This document shows, piece by piece, positions 51,807 to 60,340 of a stretch of 64,000 nucleotides of DNA (position 1 is the first letter of the stretch; every line of letters starts with the position of its first letter). This DNA is from Prevotella sp. UBA2850. GTDB lineage: Bacteria > Bacteroidota > Bacteroidia > Bacteroidales > Bacteroidaceae. A model generated the notes under the pieces. The model was not told the origin of the DNA. It made no database searches and saw nothing but the letters and a program-made list of their open reading frames with translations. Location: contig DEFO01000062.1 in NCBI GenBank assembly GCA_002350805.1, forward strand, positions 48,666 through 112,665, in the 5' to 3' direction. Position numbers and translations under genes: made by a program.

Positions 51807-53111
51807 GTCCAGCACCTCGTCGTAGTCGTTATTATACAAGAAGTCGTTATAGGGATACTTCTGCACATGCAGCTCGCGCACCTTCTCGTAGATGGTCTGT
51901 CTGAACTCATCGATGTTGATGCGCTCTCGTGCCGAGATGAACAGGCAGTTCTCGTTGAGTCGCGCCATCCACGTGCGCTTCAGCTCGTCGAGCGAGATAT
52001 TCTCCTTGGTCATGGGCGTCAGGTCGTCGGCCTCTTTCTCCACCCATTGATAGGCGTCAATCTTGTTGAAGACGATCATCGACGGTTTGTCGGCGCATCC
52101 CAGGTCTTCCAGCGTTTTCTCCACCACCTTGATCTGCTCCTCGAAGTCGGGGTGCGAGATGTCCACCACGTGCAAAAGCAGGTCGGCCTCGCGGGTCTCG
52201 TCGAGGGTGCTCTTGAACGAGTCCACCAGGTCGGTGGGCAACTTGCGGATGAAGCCCACGGTATCGGCCAGGAGGAAGGGCAGGTTCTCGACCACCACCT
52301 TGCGCACGGTTGTGTCGAGCGTGGCAAACAACTTGTTCTCGGCAAACACTTCGCTCTTGGCCAGCAGGTTCATAATGGTCGACTTGCCCACGTTGGTATA
52401 TCCCACCAGCGCCACTCGAATCAGGCGTCCGCGGTTCTTGCGCTGGGTGGTTTTCTGCTTGTCAATCTCCGCCAAGCGCTCCTTCAGCAGACTCATGCGG
52501 TTGAGAATGATACGGCGGTCCATCTCCAGCTGGGTCTCACCCGGACCGCGCAATCCCACGCTACCCTTGCCGCCGCCTGAGCCCGAGCCGCCGCCCTGGC
52601 GCTCCAAGTGAGTCCAAAGGCGTTGCAAACGGGGCAACATATAGCGATATTGCGCCAGCTCGACCTGCGTTTTCGCGTTGGCCGTCTGGGCGCGCATGGC
52701 AAAGATATCGAGAATCAGACTCGTGCGGTCGAGGATTTTCACTTTCAGCTCGGCCTCGATATTACGTATCTGCTTGGCCGAGAGTTCATCGTCGAAAATC
52801 ACCATTCCCACGGGCTGGGGCTGGTCGTCGGGAGAGGCGTCCTCGTCGTGCAGCCACTCGTCATAGGCGTCTTGCTGGGCCTTGATATACTGCTTGATTT
52901 CCTCGAGTTTGCCCTTGCCCACATAGGTCGTCTGACTCGGACCGTTCACCTTCTGCGTAAAGCGCTTCACGGTAACCGCCCCGGCCGTATCGGCCAGAAA
53001 CTCGAGCTCGTCGAGATATTCTTTGGTCTTGGCCTCGTTCTGTTGCTGGGTAATCAGGCCCACCAACACGGCTGTTTCGGCCTTGGCCTCGGAAATTACA
53101 AATTCCTTCAT
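51792..53111 (-). CDS. hflX: Ribosome-associated GTPase HflX
   Basis: A 439-residue GTPase that binds the 50S subunit and splits stalled or heat-damaged ribosomes. The N-terminal HflX domain (about 1-190) contains GPSQTTYVGKGKLEEI and DRTSLILDIFAMRAQT. A Gly/Ser-rich loop precedes GLRGPGETQLEMDRR, and the G domain has VGYTNVGKST (Walker A), DTVGFIRKLP (G3) and VFNKID (G4). The start at 53111 is preferred because upstream codons span the promoter. The stop codon is part of the 27-bp minisatellite. Confidence 0.95.
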   Translation of the reverse strand: MKEFVISEAKAETAVLVGLITQQQNEAKTKEYLDELEFLADTAGAVTVKRFTQKVNGPSQTTYVGKGKLEEIKQYIKAQQDAYDEWLHDEDASPDDQPQPVGMVIFDDELSAKQIRNIEAELKVKILDRTSLILDIFAMRAQTANAKTQVELAQYRYMLPRLQRLWTHLERQGGGSGSGGGKGSVGLRGPGETQLEMDRRIILNRMSLLKERLAEIDKQKTTQRKNRGRLIRVALVGYTNVGKSTIMNLLAKSEVFAENKLFATLDTTVRKVVVENLPFLLADTVGFIRKLPTDLVDSFKSTLDETREADLLLHVVDISHPDFEEQIKVVEKTLEDLGCADKPSMIVFNKIDAYQWVEKEADDLTPMTKENISLDELKRTWMARLNENCLFISARERINIDEFRQTIYEKVRELHVQKYPYNDFLYNNDYDEVLDSSNN

Positions 53112-53136
53112 TCCTCTGCTATTAAAATAATATCGG

Positions 53137-53167
53137 CAAAGATACGAAAAAACATGCGCAAAACAAA
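53137..53167 (-). promoter_or_regulatory. Promoter for hflX
   Basis: Minus strand: TTTG (53167-53164), a 19-base spacer, TATCTTTG (53144-53137), 25 bases before the start codon. Confidence 0.78.
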
Positions 53168-53340
53168 AGAACTTGTTCAGTTTTTTGAAATTATCTGCAT
53201 ATTTCCACTTTCCACAACCCATCGGCAGGCCAGCCTATCGCCCTCAAGAACCGATGACCAACGGGGCTTGCATCACCACTTTCTAACGGAAAAGCCCTGA
53301 AAACGTTTACGTAAATTTTTGCGTAAAACATGCATGATTA

Positions 53341-53489
53341 TTTGATTTATATCAATTTCCCCCGTAACTTTGCAACCACAAAACAACAGATTTTCAATAT
53401 TTACATGCTACATGATAAAAATAAAACTGCTAAAACATTCAAGATAAGTAGGTAAGAGAATCAGCCTCGATGTGAATCGGGGCTTTTTT
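53341..53489 (+). ncRNA. Orphan transcription unit (candidate sRNA or 16-codon peptide)
   Basis: A full promoter (TTTG 53341-53344, 20-base spacer, TAACTTTG 53365-53372) is followed 90 bases later by a classical terminator: AGCCTCGAT and ATCGGGGCT at 53463-53484, then six T. The predicted transcript is about 110 nt, from near 53379. It contains one frame, 53405-53455, encoding MLHDKNKTAKTFKISR. Upstream, GTTTACG (53305) and CGTAAAAC (53322) form an inverted repeat that could bind a regulator. No known RNA family is recognised. It could act on its own, or as a leader unit before rhaB, which has its own -7 box further on. Confidence 0.55.
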
Positions 53490-53491
53490 GT

Positions 53492-53610
53492 GCCCTTATC
53501 CCAAAACTTGTAGCCCTTCCCCGACGCTTTATGTGCCCTTCCCCGACGCTTTATATCCCCTTTCCAAAAACTCTCTATGCCCTTAAACTTTATCCCCTTT
53601 CCCAAAACTT
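53492..53610. repeat. Degenerate tandem array, period about 22 bp (GCCCTTCCCCGACGC type)
   Basis: Units at 53492, 53513, 53535, about 53556, 53579 and about 53594. The second and third share GCCCTTCCCCGACGCTTTAT exactly. Spacing is 21-22 bases except the last, which is shortened. Confidence 0.85.
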
Positions 53611-53656
53611 TTGGTTTGAATATCAAATTATAAAGCTACGAGTCGCACCAAAATAG

Positions 53657-53664
53657 TATCTTTG
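53657..53664 (+). promoter_or_regulatory. -7 box for the rhamnose kinase operon
   Basis: TATCTTTG, 36 bases before the rhaB start. No TTTG at -33 is seen, which fits a promoter that needs an activator. Confidence 0.6.
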
Positions 53665-53699
53665 CGGCTGAAATTGCGACAAAACTAACTTCAAACAAC

Positions 53700-55184
53700 A
53701 TGAACAACAAAAAATACTTCTTTGCGGTAGACCTGGGCGCTACCAGCGGAAGAACCATCATCGGCTCGTTGAGCGATGGCAAGTTCGACCTGGAAGAACT
53801 AACCCGCTTCGACAACAACCTCATCGAGACGGGCGGCCATTTCTACTGGGATATCTTCGCCTTGTATTTCGAGATCATCAAAGGACTGAAACTAGCCGCC
53901 AGCCGGCAGATAGAAATCACGAGCATCGGCATCGACACCTGGGGCGTCGACTTCGTGTGCATCGGCGACGACAATGCCATCCTTCGCAATCCCCTCGCCT
54001 ACCGCGACCCGCACACCTTCGGCAAGATGGAGGAATACCTCCAGAAGGTGGTCGACCGGAAAGAGGTATACCACGTGACGGGCATCCAGTTCATGAACTT
54101 CAACTCGCTCTTCCAGCTCTACGCCATGAAGGAGGCCGGCAACACGGCCCTGCGCCAGGCCCGCAAGATTCTCTTCGTGCCCGATGCCCTCAGCTGGATG
54201 CTCACGGGCGAGGAGGTGTGCGAATATACCATTGCCTCGACCTCGCAGATGCTCGACCCGCGCACGAAGGACCTCGACAAGGCTCTCCTGGCCAGCGTGG
54301 GCCTGAGCCGCGACAAGTTCGGGCGCATGGTGAGCCCCGGCACTCAGATCGGCGTGCTCACCGACGAGGTGCAACGCATGACGGGCCTGGGCGCCATTCC
54401 CGTGATTGCCGTGGCCGGCCACGACACGGGAAGTGCCGTAGCCGCCGTCCCCGCCAAGGACGAGCGCTTCGCCTATCTCAGTAGCGGCACGTGGAGCCTG
54501 ATGGGCATCGAGACGCAAGACGCCGTCATCAACGAGCGCAGCTACGAGCTCAACTTCACCAACGAGGGCGGCATCGAGGGCACCACGCGCTTCCTGAAGA
54601 ACATCTGTGGCATGTGGCTCTACGAGCGTTGCCGCAAGGAGTGGCCCGACGAGGTGCGACGCCTCCCCCACCCCGAGTTGCAAGGCTCGGCCATGCAGGT
54701 GGAGGCCTTCCGAAGCATCATCAACCCCGACGACGCCATGTTTGCCAACCCCTCGTCGATGATCGAGGCCATCCAGACGTATTGCCGCCAGACCGGCCAG
54801 CCCGTGCCCGAGACGCCGGCAGAGATCTGCCGTTGCATCTTCGACTCGCTCGCCCTGCGCTACCGCCAGGTGTTCGGCTGGCTGAAGGAGTTTGCCTCGT
54901 TCCCGCTCAACGTGCTCCACATCATCGGAGGCGGCTCGCTCAACAAATACCTCAACCAGTTCACCGCCAACTCCCTGGGCGTCGACGTGCTGGCAGGACC
55001 GCAAGAGGGTACCGCCATCGGCAACATCATGCTCCAGGCCAAGGCCGCCGGCGAGGTGAAAGACATCTGGGAGATGCGACAGATCATAGCCAATAGCCTC
55101 GACCTGAAGCACTACGCCCCCGAGGACAAGGAGGCGTGGGACAAGGGCTACGAGAAGTATCTGGCCATTACCGCCCAGAAATAA
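53700..55184 (+). CDS. rhaB: Rhamnulokinase (FGGY family)
   Basis: A 494-residue sugar kinase with the two actin-like FGGY domains. The first phosphate loop is DLGATSGRTIIGSL (about 11-24), IDTWGVDFVC holds the sugar-binding Asp (about 80-89), AVAGHDTGSAVAAVP is phosphate loop 2 (about 240-254), and IIGGGSLNKYLNQ is the adenosine motif (about 408-420). It matches RhaB-type kinases, which phosphorylate L-rhamnulose; closely related Bacteroidetes enzymes act on L-fuculose, so the substrate rests on the adjacent RhaD aldolase. It is first in the plus-strand operon with the isomerase and transporter. Confidence 0.88.
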   Translation: MNNKKYFFAVDLGATSGRTIIGSLSDGKFDLEELTRFDNNLIETGGHFYWDIFALYFEIIKGLKLAASRQIEITSIGIDTWGVDFVCIGDDNAILRNPLAYRDPHTFGKMEEYLQKVVDRKEVYHVTGIQFMNFNSLFQLYAMKEAGNTALRQARKILFVPDALSWMLTGEEVCEYTIASTSQMLDPRTKDLDKALLASVGLSRDKFGRMVSPGTQIGVLTDEVQRMTGLGAIPVIAVAGHDTGSAVAAVPAKDERFAYLSSGTWSLMGIETQDAVINERSYELNFTNEGGIEGTTRFLKNICGMWLYERCRKEWPDEVRRLPHPELQGSAMQVEAFRSIINPDDAMFANPSSMIEAIQTYCRQTGQPVPETPAEICRCIFDSLALRYRQVFGWLKEFASFPLNVLHIIGGGSLNKYLNQFTANSLGVDVLAGPQEGTAIGNIMLQAKAAGEVKDIWEMRQIIANSLDLKHYAPEDKEAWDKGYEKYLAITAQK

Positions 55185-55204
55185 GCGGAGGGCGCCAACG
55201 ATGG

Positions 55205-55253
55205 CGTGAGCCCACCATATCGGAAAACCGTGAGCCCACCCATACCGGAAAAA
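55205..55253 (+). repeat. 24-bp direct repeat between kinase and isomerase genes
   Basis: CGTGAGCCCACC is followed by ATATCGGAAAAC and then, one unit on, by CATACCGGAAAA; the units start at 55205 and 55229. It could be a regulator site or a simple duplication. Confidence 0.65.
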
Positions 55254-55299
55254 GACAAGGAAAACAAAACAAAAAAAAATAAATAAAAACCCAACAACT

Positions 55300-56730
55300 A
55301 TGAGCAAACCATTAGTAGAGACCAAAGCAAGAGTAGGCGTATTCTCAATTGCTTTACAGGCATACCTGCCGCAGTTCCCACAACTCGTTCCCGAATTCGA
55401 GTCGCAATACGAGGCGTTCAAGAAAACCCTCCCCGACACCATCGAGATCATCGACGGAGGCATGGTGACCACCAAGGAAATGGCGATGGCCGCTGGCGAC
55501 AAGTTCCGCGCCGCCGACGTCGACCTCGTCATCCTGCAACTGCTCACCTATTGCACCTCCTACAACATGCTGCCCGCCGTGCGCGACCTCGACGTGCCCG
55601 TGGTGCTGGTGAACGTCCAGAAGAAAAAGGCTCCCGACTATGCCAATACCGACATCCCCACCTGGCTGGGCGAGCTCTATGCCTGCGGAGCCGTGGGCGA
55701 GATGGTGGCCGACCTCGAGCGTGCCGGCAAGCGCCATGCCGTCATCACCGGCGTGGTGGAAGGCGGCGACCCGCAGGTGCAGGCCGAGATTGAAGACTGG
55801 TGCCGCGCCGCCCAGGTGCGCCGCCGCTTCCGCGACACCAACATCGCCCAGATCGGTCGTCCCTATCCCGGCATGATGGACCTCTACATCGACGAGACCA
55901 ACCTCTACCACCGCATGTTTGTCTACACCAAGCAGTTCGACTGGGAGAAGATGTGGGCCATTGCCGATCATATCACCGACGAGGACGCCATCCGCGCCAA
56001 GGCACAAGACATCCTCGACACCTTCGACATCGAGGGTGGCGGCACCATCGAGAAGGTGTGGGACATGGCCAAGTATGTCGTCGCCTTCGAGCAATGGGTG
56101 AAAGACGAGCAGCTGGGCATGATCGCCTCCCACTACGACGGTTTCGCCCAGGGCATCGCCGGCAAGCTCGACTCGATGCTCATCCCCGCCTTCTCGATGC
56201 TCATCAAGCAGCACACCGCATGCGCCGTAGAGGGCGACATGAAGGTGGCCATGGCCATGTCGATACTGAAGACCATCAGCGGCACGGGCACCCTCTCGGA
56301 GATGTATAGCATCGACTTCAACGAGGACATCTGCATCATCGGCCACTCGGGTTCGGGCGACTTCGACATCTCTCAGGCCAAGAAGCCCACCATGAAGATT
56401 GTGCCCGTCTTCCACGGCAAAGCCGGCGGAGGCTACCTCACCCAGTTCTATCCCCCCACGGGCCCCGTCACCTACCTGGGCATCACGCAAGACAAGAACG
56501 GCGTCTTCAAGTTCGTCGTGGCCGAGGGCGTCAACGAAGACGGTCCCATCTTCACCTTCGGCGACACCAACATGCGCACACGCTTCTCCATCGGAGCACG
56601 CGAGTTCTGCAACCGCTGGAGCGAGGCCGGTCCCACCCACCACATGGCAGCCGCCGTGGGTCACCACATCGACACCATCCTGAAGGTGGCCAAGATATTC
56701 AACATCAAAGTAGACATTGTTTGCAGATAA
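55300..56730 (+). CDS. L-arabinose/L-fucose isomerase-fold enzyme, likely the L-rhamnose isomerase
   Basis: A 476-residue cytoplasmic aldose-ketose isomerase of the AraA/FucI superfamily. Likely metal ligands lie in ACAVEGDMK (about 309), DFNEDICIIGHSG (Glu and His, about 338-347) and GPTHHMAAAVGHH (about 447). The last part resembles the GxxHH segment of AraA. It is not RhaA, the TIM-barrel enzyme usual in rhamnose operons. It lies between rhamnulokinase and an MFS sugar carrier, near RhaD and a regulator, so L-rhamnose to L-rhamnulose is the simplest assignment. L-fucose or L-arabinose remain possible. The MFS gene starts 3 bases after its stop. Confidence 0.8.
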   Translation: MSKPLVETKARVGVFSIALQAYLPQFPQLVPEFESQYEAFKKTLPDTIEIIDGGMVTTKEMAMAAGDKFRAADVDLVILQLLTYCTSYNMLPAVRDLDVPVVLVNVQKKKAPDYANTDIPTWLGELYACGAVGEMVADLERAGKRHAVITGVVEGGDPQVQAEIEDWCRAAQVRRRFRDTNIAQIGRPYPGMMDLYIDETNLYHRMFVYTKQFDWEKMWAIADHITDEDAIRAKAQDILDTFDIEGGGTIEKVWDMAKYVVAFEQWVKDEQLGMIASHYDGFAQGIAGKLDSMLIPAFSMLIKQHTACAVEGDMKVAMAMSILKTISGTGTLSEMYSIDFNEDICIIGHSGSGDFDISQAKKPTMKIVPVFHGKAGGGYLTQFYPPTGPVTYLGITQDKNGVFKFVVAEGVNEDGPIFTFGDTNMRTRFSIGAREFCNRWSEAGPTHHMAAAVGHHIDTILKVAKIFNIKVDIVCR

Positions 56731-56733
56731 GCT

Positions 56734-58071
56734 ATGGCAAAGAGTAAAGGAAGTCTGAAGAGCACGCTGGCCGTGTCTCTCAACAATTACCTCGACGCCG
56801 GCGCCATCGTGGCCGGCTCGAGCGGTGTCACCCTCTGGCAAAACTACCTCGGCCTCTCGGAGATGCATCTGGGATGGCTCAACGCCCTGAGCGCCAACGC
56901 CCTGGGCGCCGCCATCGGAGCCATCATCGGCGGTTTCCTGGCCGACAAGTTCGGGCGCAAGTTCATCTTCACCTACAATCTGCTGGTCTACATGCTCGGC
57001 GTGCTCATCGTCATGCTCTCCGTGAGCTTCCCCATGCTGCTGGTGGGATTCCTCATCACCGGCATCTCGGTAGGCATCGGCGTGCCCGCCTCGTGGACCT
57101 ACATCAGCGAGTCGTCCGAGGTGAACAACCGCGGCCGCAACATCTGCATCTCGCAAATGTCGTGGGGACTGGGCCCCATGTTCATCCTCTTCTTCGGCAT
57201 GCTGCTCGCTCCGGGCGGCGTGCTATGGGCTCCCGTTGAGTCGCTCGCCCATGCCTTCGTAGGCGCCGACGCCCCGCAGGCCACCGTCGAGGTGTTCTCG
57301 TCGCGCGTGGTGTTCCTCACCCTCTTCATCGTGGCCTTCATCGCCTGGAACCTCCAGCGCCAGCTGGAAGAGAGCGCCGAGTATACCGCCCAGAAAGCGA
57401 GCAACCAAAGCAGCAGCATCGTCGACAACATCAAGCTGCTCTTCACCAACCGCACGGCCGTGCGCACCGTGGCCTTCCTGGCCACCATCTACCTGTCGTG
57501 GAACCTCGTGGCATCGGTCATGGGCTTCTTCATGCCCCACATCTACGAGACCGCCGGCGGACTGAGCAACGAGTCGGCCAACATGCTGAGCTGCATCAGC
57601 TGGGTGTTTGTCGTCATCACCACCTTCATCATCTCGTTCTACGTCGACAAGGTGGCCCATCGTTTCTTCTACGTCTTCGGACTGGCGGCCGCCCTTACCG
57701 CCTGGCTACTCGTCATCGGCGGCGGCGTGACCACCATTGCCGGCATCTGGGTGTTCACCATCCTCTGGGGCATCAACAACGGCAGCTCCGTGCAAGTGTT
57801 CTACGCCCTGTGGGGCTCTGAGCTCTTCCCCGCCAAGTTCCGCGCCGGCGCCCAGGGTCTCATGTTCTTCATCGTGCGCGGTCTCTCGGCCGCCTGGGGC
57901 CTCGTCTTCACCTACATCTACGGCGACAACAGCGAGGGCTTCACGCTGGCAGCCTATTGCATGGTGGCCCTGCTCGTCATCTCGCTCGTGGTAGGCCTTC
58001 TCGGCATGCCCAACACCCGCGGCCGCTCACTCGACGACATCGTGAAAGAGCGCTACGGCGAAGAGTATTAA
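56734..58071 (+). CDS. MFS sugar porter (probable rhamnose transporter)
   Basis: A 445-residue inner-membrane carrier of the major facilitator superfamily, sugar-porter group, with 12 helices. The loop 2-3 motif is LADKFGRKFIFT (about 70-81), TYISESSEVNNRGR (about 122-135) is the helix 4-5 linker, and GMPNTRGRSLDDI (about 425-437) is the PETRGR-type sequence after helix 12. It starts 3 bases after the isomerase, so it is probably the operon's uptake system. Classical RhaT is a different fold and is absent here. Confidence 0.88.
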   Translation: MAKSKGSLKSTLAVSLNNYLDAGAIVAGSSGVTLWQNYLGLSEMHLGWLNALSANALGAAIGAIIGGFLADKFGRKFIFTYNLLVYMLGVLIVMLSVSFPMLLVGFLITGISVGIGVPASWTYISESSEVNNRGRNICISQMSWGLGPMFILFFGMLLAPGGVLWAPVESLAHAFVGADAPQATVEVFSSRVVFLTLFIVAFIAWNLQRQLEESAEYTAQKASNQSSSIVDNIKLLFTNRTAVRTVAFLATIYLSWNLVASVMGFFMPHIYETAGGLSNESANMLSCISWVFVVITTFIISFYVDKVAHRFFYVFGLAAALTAWLLVIGGGVTTIAGIWVFTILWGINNGSSVQVFYALWGSELFPAKFRAGAQGLMFFIVRGLSAAWGLVFTYIYGDNSEGFTLAAYCMVALLVISLVVGLLGMPNTRGRSLDDIVKERYGEEY

Positions 58072-58089
58072 GATTCTTGAAGATTGAGA

Positions 58090-58147
58090 ATGATTGGAGC
58101 AGTGAGTGTCAACAAGCTTGCTTGATTGACCGAGTCGTGACAATCAT
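58090..58147 (+). repeat. 58-bp palindromic 3' element, copy 2
   Basis: Same length, ends (ATGATTG...CAATCAT) and centre (CAAGCTTGCTTG) as 47387-47444, with about a dozen changes between them. It lies 18 bases after the MFS stop, sense orientation. Confidence 0.85.
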
Positions 58148-58176
58148 CGCCAAAGGCAATTAAAGATTGAAATATG

Positions 58177-58213
58177 AAGAAGAGCGTCGTCCATTATGGA
58201 TGGCGCTCTTCTT
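58177..58213 (+). terminator. Terminator of the kinase-isomerase-transporter operon
   Basis: AAGAAGAGCG (58177-58186) pairs with CGCTCTTCTT (58204-58213), with further pairing inside. Only a weak T-rich tail follows. Confidence 0.7.
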
Positions 58214-58264
58214 GTCTAAGCATATTACACCTCTCCGCTTGTTGGGGGGCCTTGATCGCACAAA

Positions 58265-58306
58265 AGAGAAAGAGCAAGGCTCGTCAGGGGGCTTTGCTCT
58301 TTCTTT
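58265..58306 (-). terminator. Terminator of rhaD
   Basis: AGAAAGAGCAAGGC (58267-58280) pairs with GCTTTGCTCTTTCT (58291-58304). On the minus strand TTTCTCTTTTG follows; it could work in both directions. Confidence 0.75.
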
Positions 58307-58370
58307 GTATTATCTGCTCGCAAACGGGGACTTTTTAACGGTTTTTGCCGTCTGCTTGTTGAGCGTTATC

Positions 58371-59180
58371 TTACCGTGGCAGGTTGAAGGCGCGTGTCAT
58401 CTCGGCCATCTGCTCGTCGCTCATGCCTTCGGGCTCGAAGCCCATGGCGCGGGCGTTGATGTAGATCTTGGCGCTCTTGGAGAGGACGTCGATCTGGTCG
58501 AAGGCGTCCATCACGTCGAGGCCCTTGGCGAAGACGCCATGCTTCTCCCACATCACCACGTCGTAGTCCTCAAGCTCTTTGAGGGTGGCGTCGGCGAGCT
58601 CGTTGGAGCCGGGCAGGGTGTAGGGGACGATGCCGAGGCCGAGGGGGCAGAAGGCTTTTGTCTCGGGTATCATGCTCCAGAGGATGCGTGTGAGGACGTC
58701 CTTGGCGAGGAACTGGCGGTTGTGGCTCATGGCGACGAGCTCGATGGGATGGGTGTGTACGGTGGCTTTGTAGTTGCTGCCGCTCTCGATGAGGTGGGCG
58801 TGCACGGTGAGGTGGCTGGGGAGCTCGCTGGTGGGCATGACGGGGTTGTCGGCGATGATGACGTAGGAGGCGCAGTCGTCGAGGATGCGTATGACGGAGC
58901 CGTTGTCCATGGGCCATCGTGCGAGGTCGCGCATGCGCTTGCCGGTGCCTTTGCAATAGAAGTAGCAGCCTTTCAGGGCTGGGAGTGTGACGCCGATGGG
59001 CTTGACGTCGCTGATGGCTGGCAGCTGGCGTATCTCGTCGTCTACGAGGTGGGTGACGTTGACGGTGATGTTGCCGCCGTTGCGCTCTGCCCAGCCGTTT
59101 TGCCAGAGGTATCCGGCCACTTCTGCTATTTTCTCTACTTCCTGTTTCAGGGCGGGTCTGCCTTCGAGTATACTTTTCAT
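58371..59180 (-). CDS. rhaD: Rhamnulose-1-phosphate aldolase
   Basis: A 269-residue class II aldolase of the zinc-dependent RhaD type, splitting L-rhamnulose 1-phosphate into dihydroxyacetone phosphate and L-lactaldehyde. NGWAERNGGNITVNV (about 29-43), MPTSELPSHL (about 121-130; catalytic Glu), VHTHPIEL (zinc His pair, about 145-152) and WEKHGVFAKG (third zinc His, about 215) match Escherichia coli RhaD in sequence and spacing. It is longer than fuculose aldolases of about 215 residues, which supports rhamnose as the substrate. The start at 59180 is chosen for its match to family length. It is separate from and convergent with the kinase operon. Confidence 0.92.
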   Translation of the reverse strand: MKSILEGRPALKQEVEKIAEVAGYLWQNGWAERNGGNITVNVTHLVDDEIRQLPAISDVKPIGVTLPALKGCYFYCKGTGKRMRDLARWPMDNGSVIRILDDCASYVIIADNPVMPTSELPSHLTVHAHLIESGSNYKATVHTHPIELVAMSHNRQFLAKDVLTRILWSMIPETKAFCPLGLGIVPYTLPGSNELADATLKELEDYDVVMWEKHGVFAKGLDVMDAFDQIDVLSKSAKIYINARAMGFEPEGMSDEQMAEMTRAFNLPR

Positions 59181-59309
59181 TGTCTTGATAGTTTTTTTAT
59201 TGTTTGTTTTGATGGTTTGTTCGTGTTTGCCGTTTGTATTTTGGCGCAAAGTTAGCTTAAAAGTTGCTGGTGGGGCATGAGTATTTGATATTCGTACTGA
59301 AAGATTTGG

Positions 59310-60185
59310 CTAAACTCCGTTTCTGAACTCGCTGGGCTTTCGTCCCACCTTGGCTCGGAACTTGGACGAGAAGTAGTCGGGCGACTCGAAGTTGAGCTGG
59401 TAGGCTATTTCCTTGATGCTCATGTCGGTGGTGGAGAGCAGTTCCTTGGCTCGCTGGAGCTTGAGGTCTTGCTGGTAGAGTGATGGGGAGATGCCGGTGA
59501 ACTCTTTGAAGAGTTTGCGGAAGTTGCTGTAGCTCACGCCGAGCTCGTCGGCCACTTGCTGGATGGTGAGGTCGCTCTCGAGCGACTCGCGTATGCGCAG
59601 GCGTGCTTTGTTGATCATGTCGACGTGCGATCGGTTTTTGTTGAGCTGGCGGTTGCGCTCGAGTGAGTACATGAGTCCGAGCAGATGGTTGACGATGCCG
59701 GCGAGCATCTGCTGGAAGTAGGCGGCCTCGTCGAGGGCGGTCTGGTAGGCGCTTTCGTAGAGTCGGACGATGTCGCTGGAGAATCCCACGTGGTAGATGG
59801 GTTTCTCGGCGGTGAGGAAGCCGTATTTGATGCGGTCGTCGATGTTGCAGCCCTTGAATCCTATCCAGTAGCTTTTCCATCCTTTCTTGGGGTCGGGCCT
59901 GTAGGAGTGCCACTCGCCGGGGAAGAGCAGGAAGAGGTCGCCCTCCTTGATGCGTGTCTCGCGCTGGTGGGCGCTCTGGAAGGTGCCTTCGCCCTCGGTG
60001 AGGTAGAGCAGCTGATACTCGTTGAGCGTGCGCCCCTTGCTGACGTCGAAGTAGTAGCCGTCGGCATGGCCTTTGGTGGGATAAGGGTCGCCGGGAAGTA
60101 TCTCCTCGTAGCCTACGGTGCTGATGTAGAGTCCCCAGAGCGCGTCGCGCTCGTTGTTGACCAAGTATTTACAAATTTGCTTCAT
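59310..60185 (-). CDS. AraC-family regulator, probable rhamnose activator
   Basis: A 291-residue regulator with an N-terminal cupin-like sensor domain (residues 1-150; RIKEGDLFLLFPGEWHSYRP) and a C-terminal double helix-turn-helix (about 188-288; IQQVADELGVSYSNFRKLFK and IKEIAYQLNFESPDYFSSKF). The placement next to rhaD (130 bases upstream of its start, same strand) and the AraC-type rhamnose regulators of other Bacteroidetes make control of this cluster likely. The effector is unproven. A minus-strand -7 box TATTTTTG lies at 60245-60238, in the intergenic region shared with divergent nagB. Confidence 0.85.
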   Translation of the reverse strand: MKQICKYLVNNERDALWGLYISTVGYEEILPGDPYPTKGHADGYYFDVSKGRTLNEYQLLYLTEGEGTFQSAHQRETRIKEGDLFLLFPGEWHSYRPDPKKGWKSYWIGFKGCNIDDRIKYGFLTAEKPIYHVGFSSDIVRLYESAYQTALDEAAYFQQMLAGIVNHLLGLMYSLERNRQLNKNRSHVDMINKARLRIRESLESDLTIQQVADELGVSYSNFRKLFKEFTGISPSLYQQDLKLQRAKELLSTTDMSIKEIAYQLNFESPDYFSSKFRAKVGRKPSEFRNGV

Positions 60186-60288
60186 TGGCTTTTCTGTCGT
60201 TTAGGAAAAATCAAGGCATTTGCGTTCATAGCTGTTGCAAAAATAATAAAAAGTATTGGTATTTGTGCCTTTTTTCATTTTTTTGTCG

Positions 60289-60296
60289 TATTTTTG
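60289..60296 (+). promoter_or_regulatory. -7 box for nagB
   Basis: TATTTTTG lies 45 bases before the nagB start. The nearest TTTG (60262-60265) is too far (23-base spacer) for a consensus -33. Confidence 0.5.
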
Positions 60297-60340
60297 TGGC
60301 AAAATAACAAAACAGACGTTTAACTTTATATTTTACTGTT

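Noticed and set aside
53892..57156. Long antisense frames of 551 and 600 codons
   Set aside because: They lie opposite well-supported kinase, isomerase and transporter genes. Their composition (His, Gly, Val and Ala-rich) is what GC-rich codon bias produces on the other strand.
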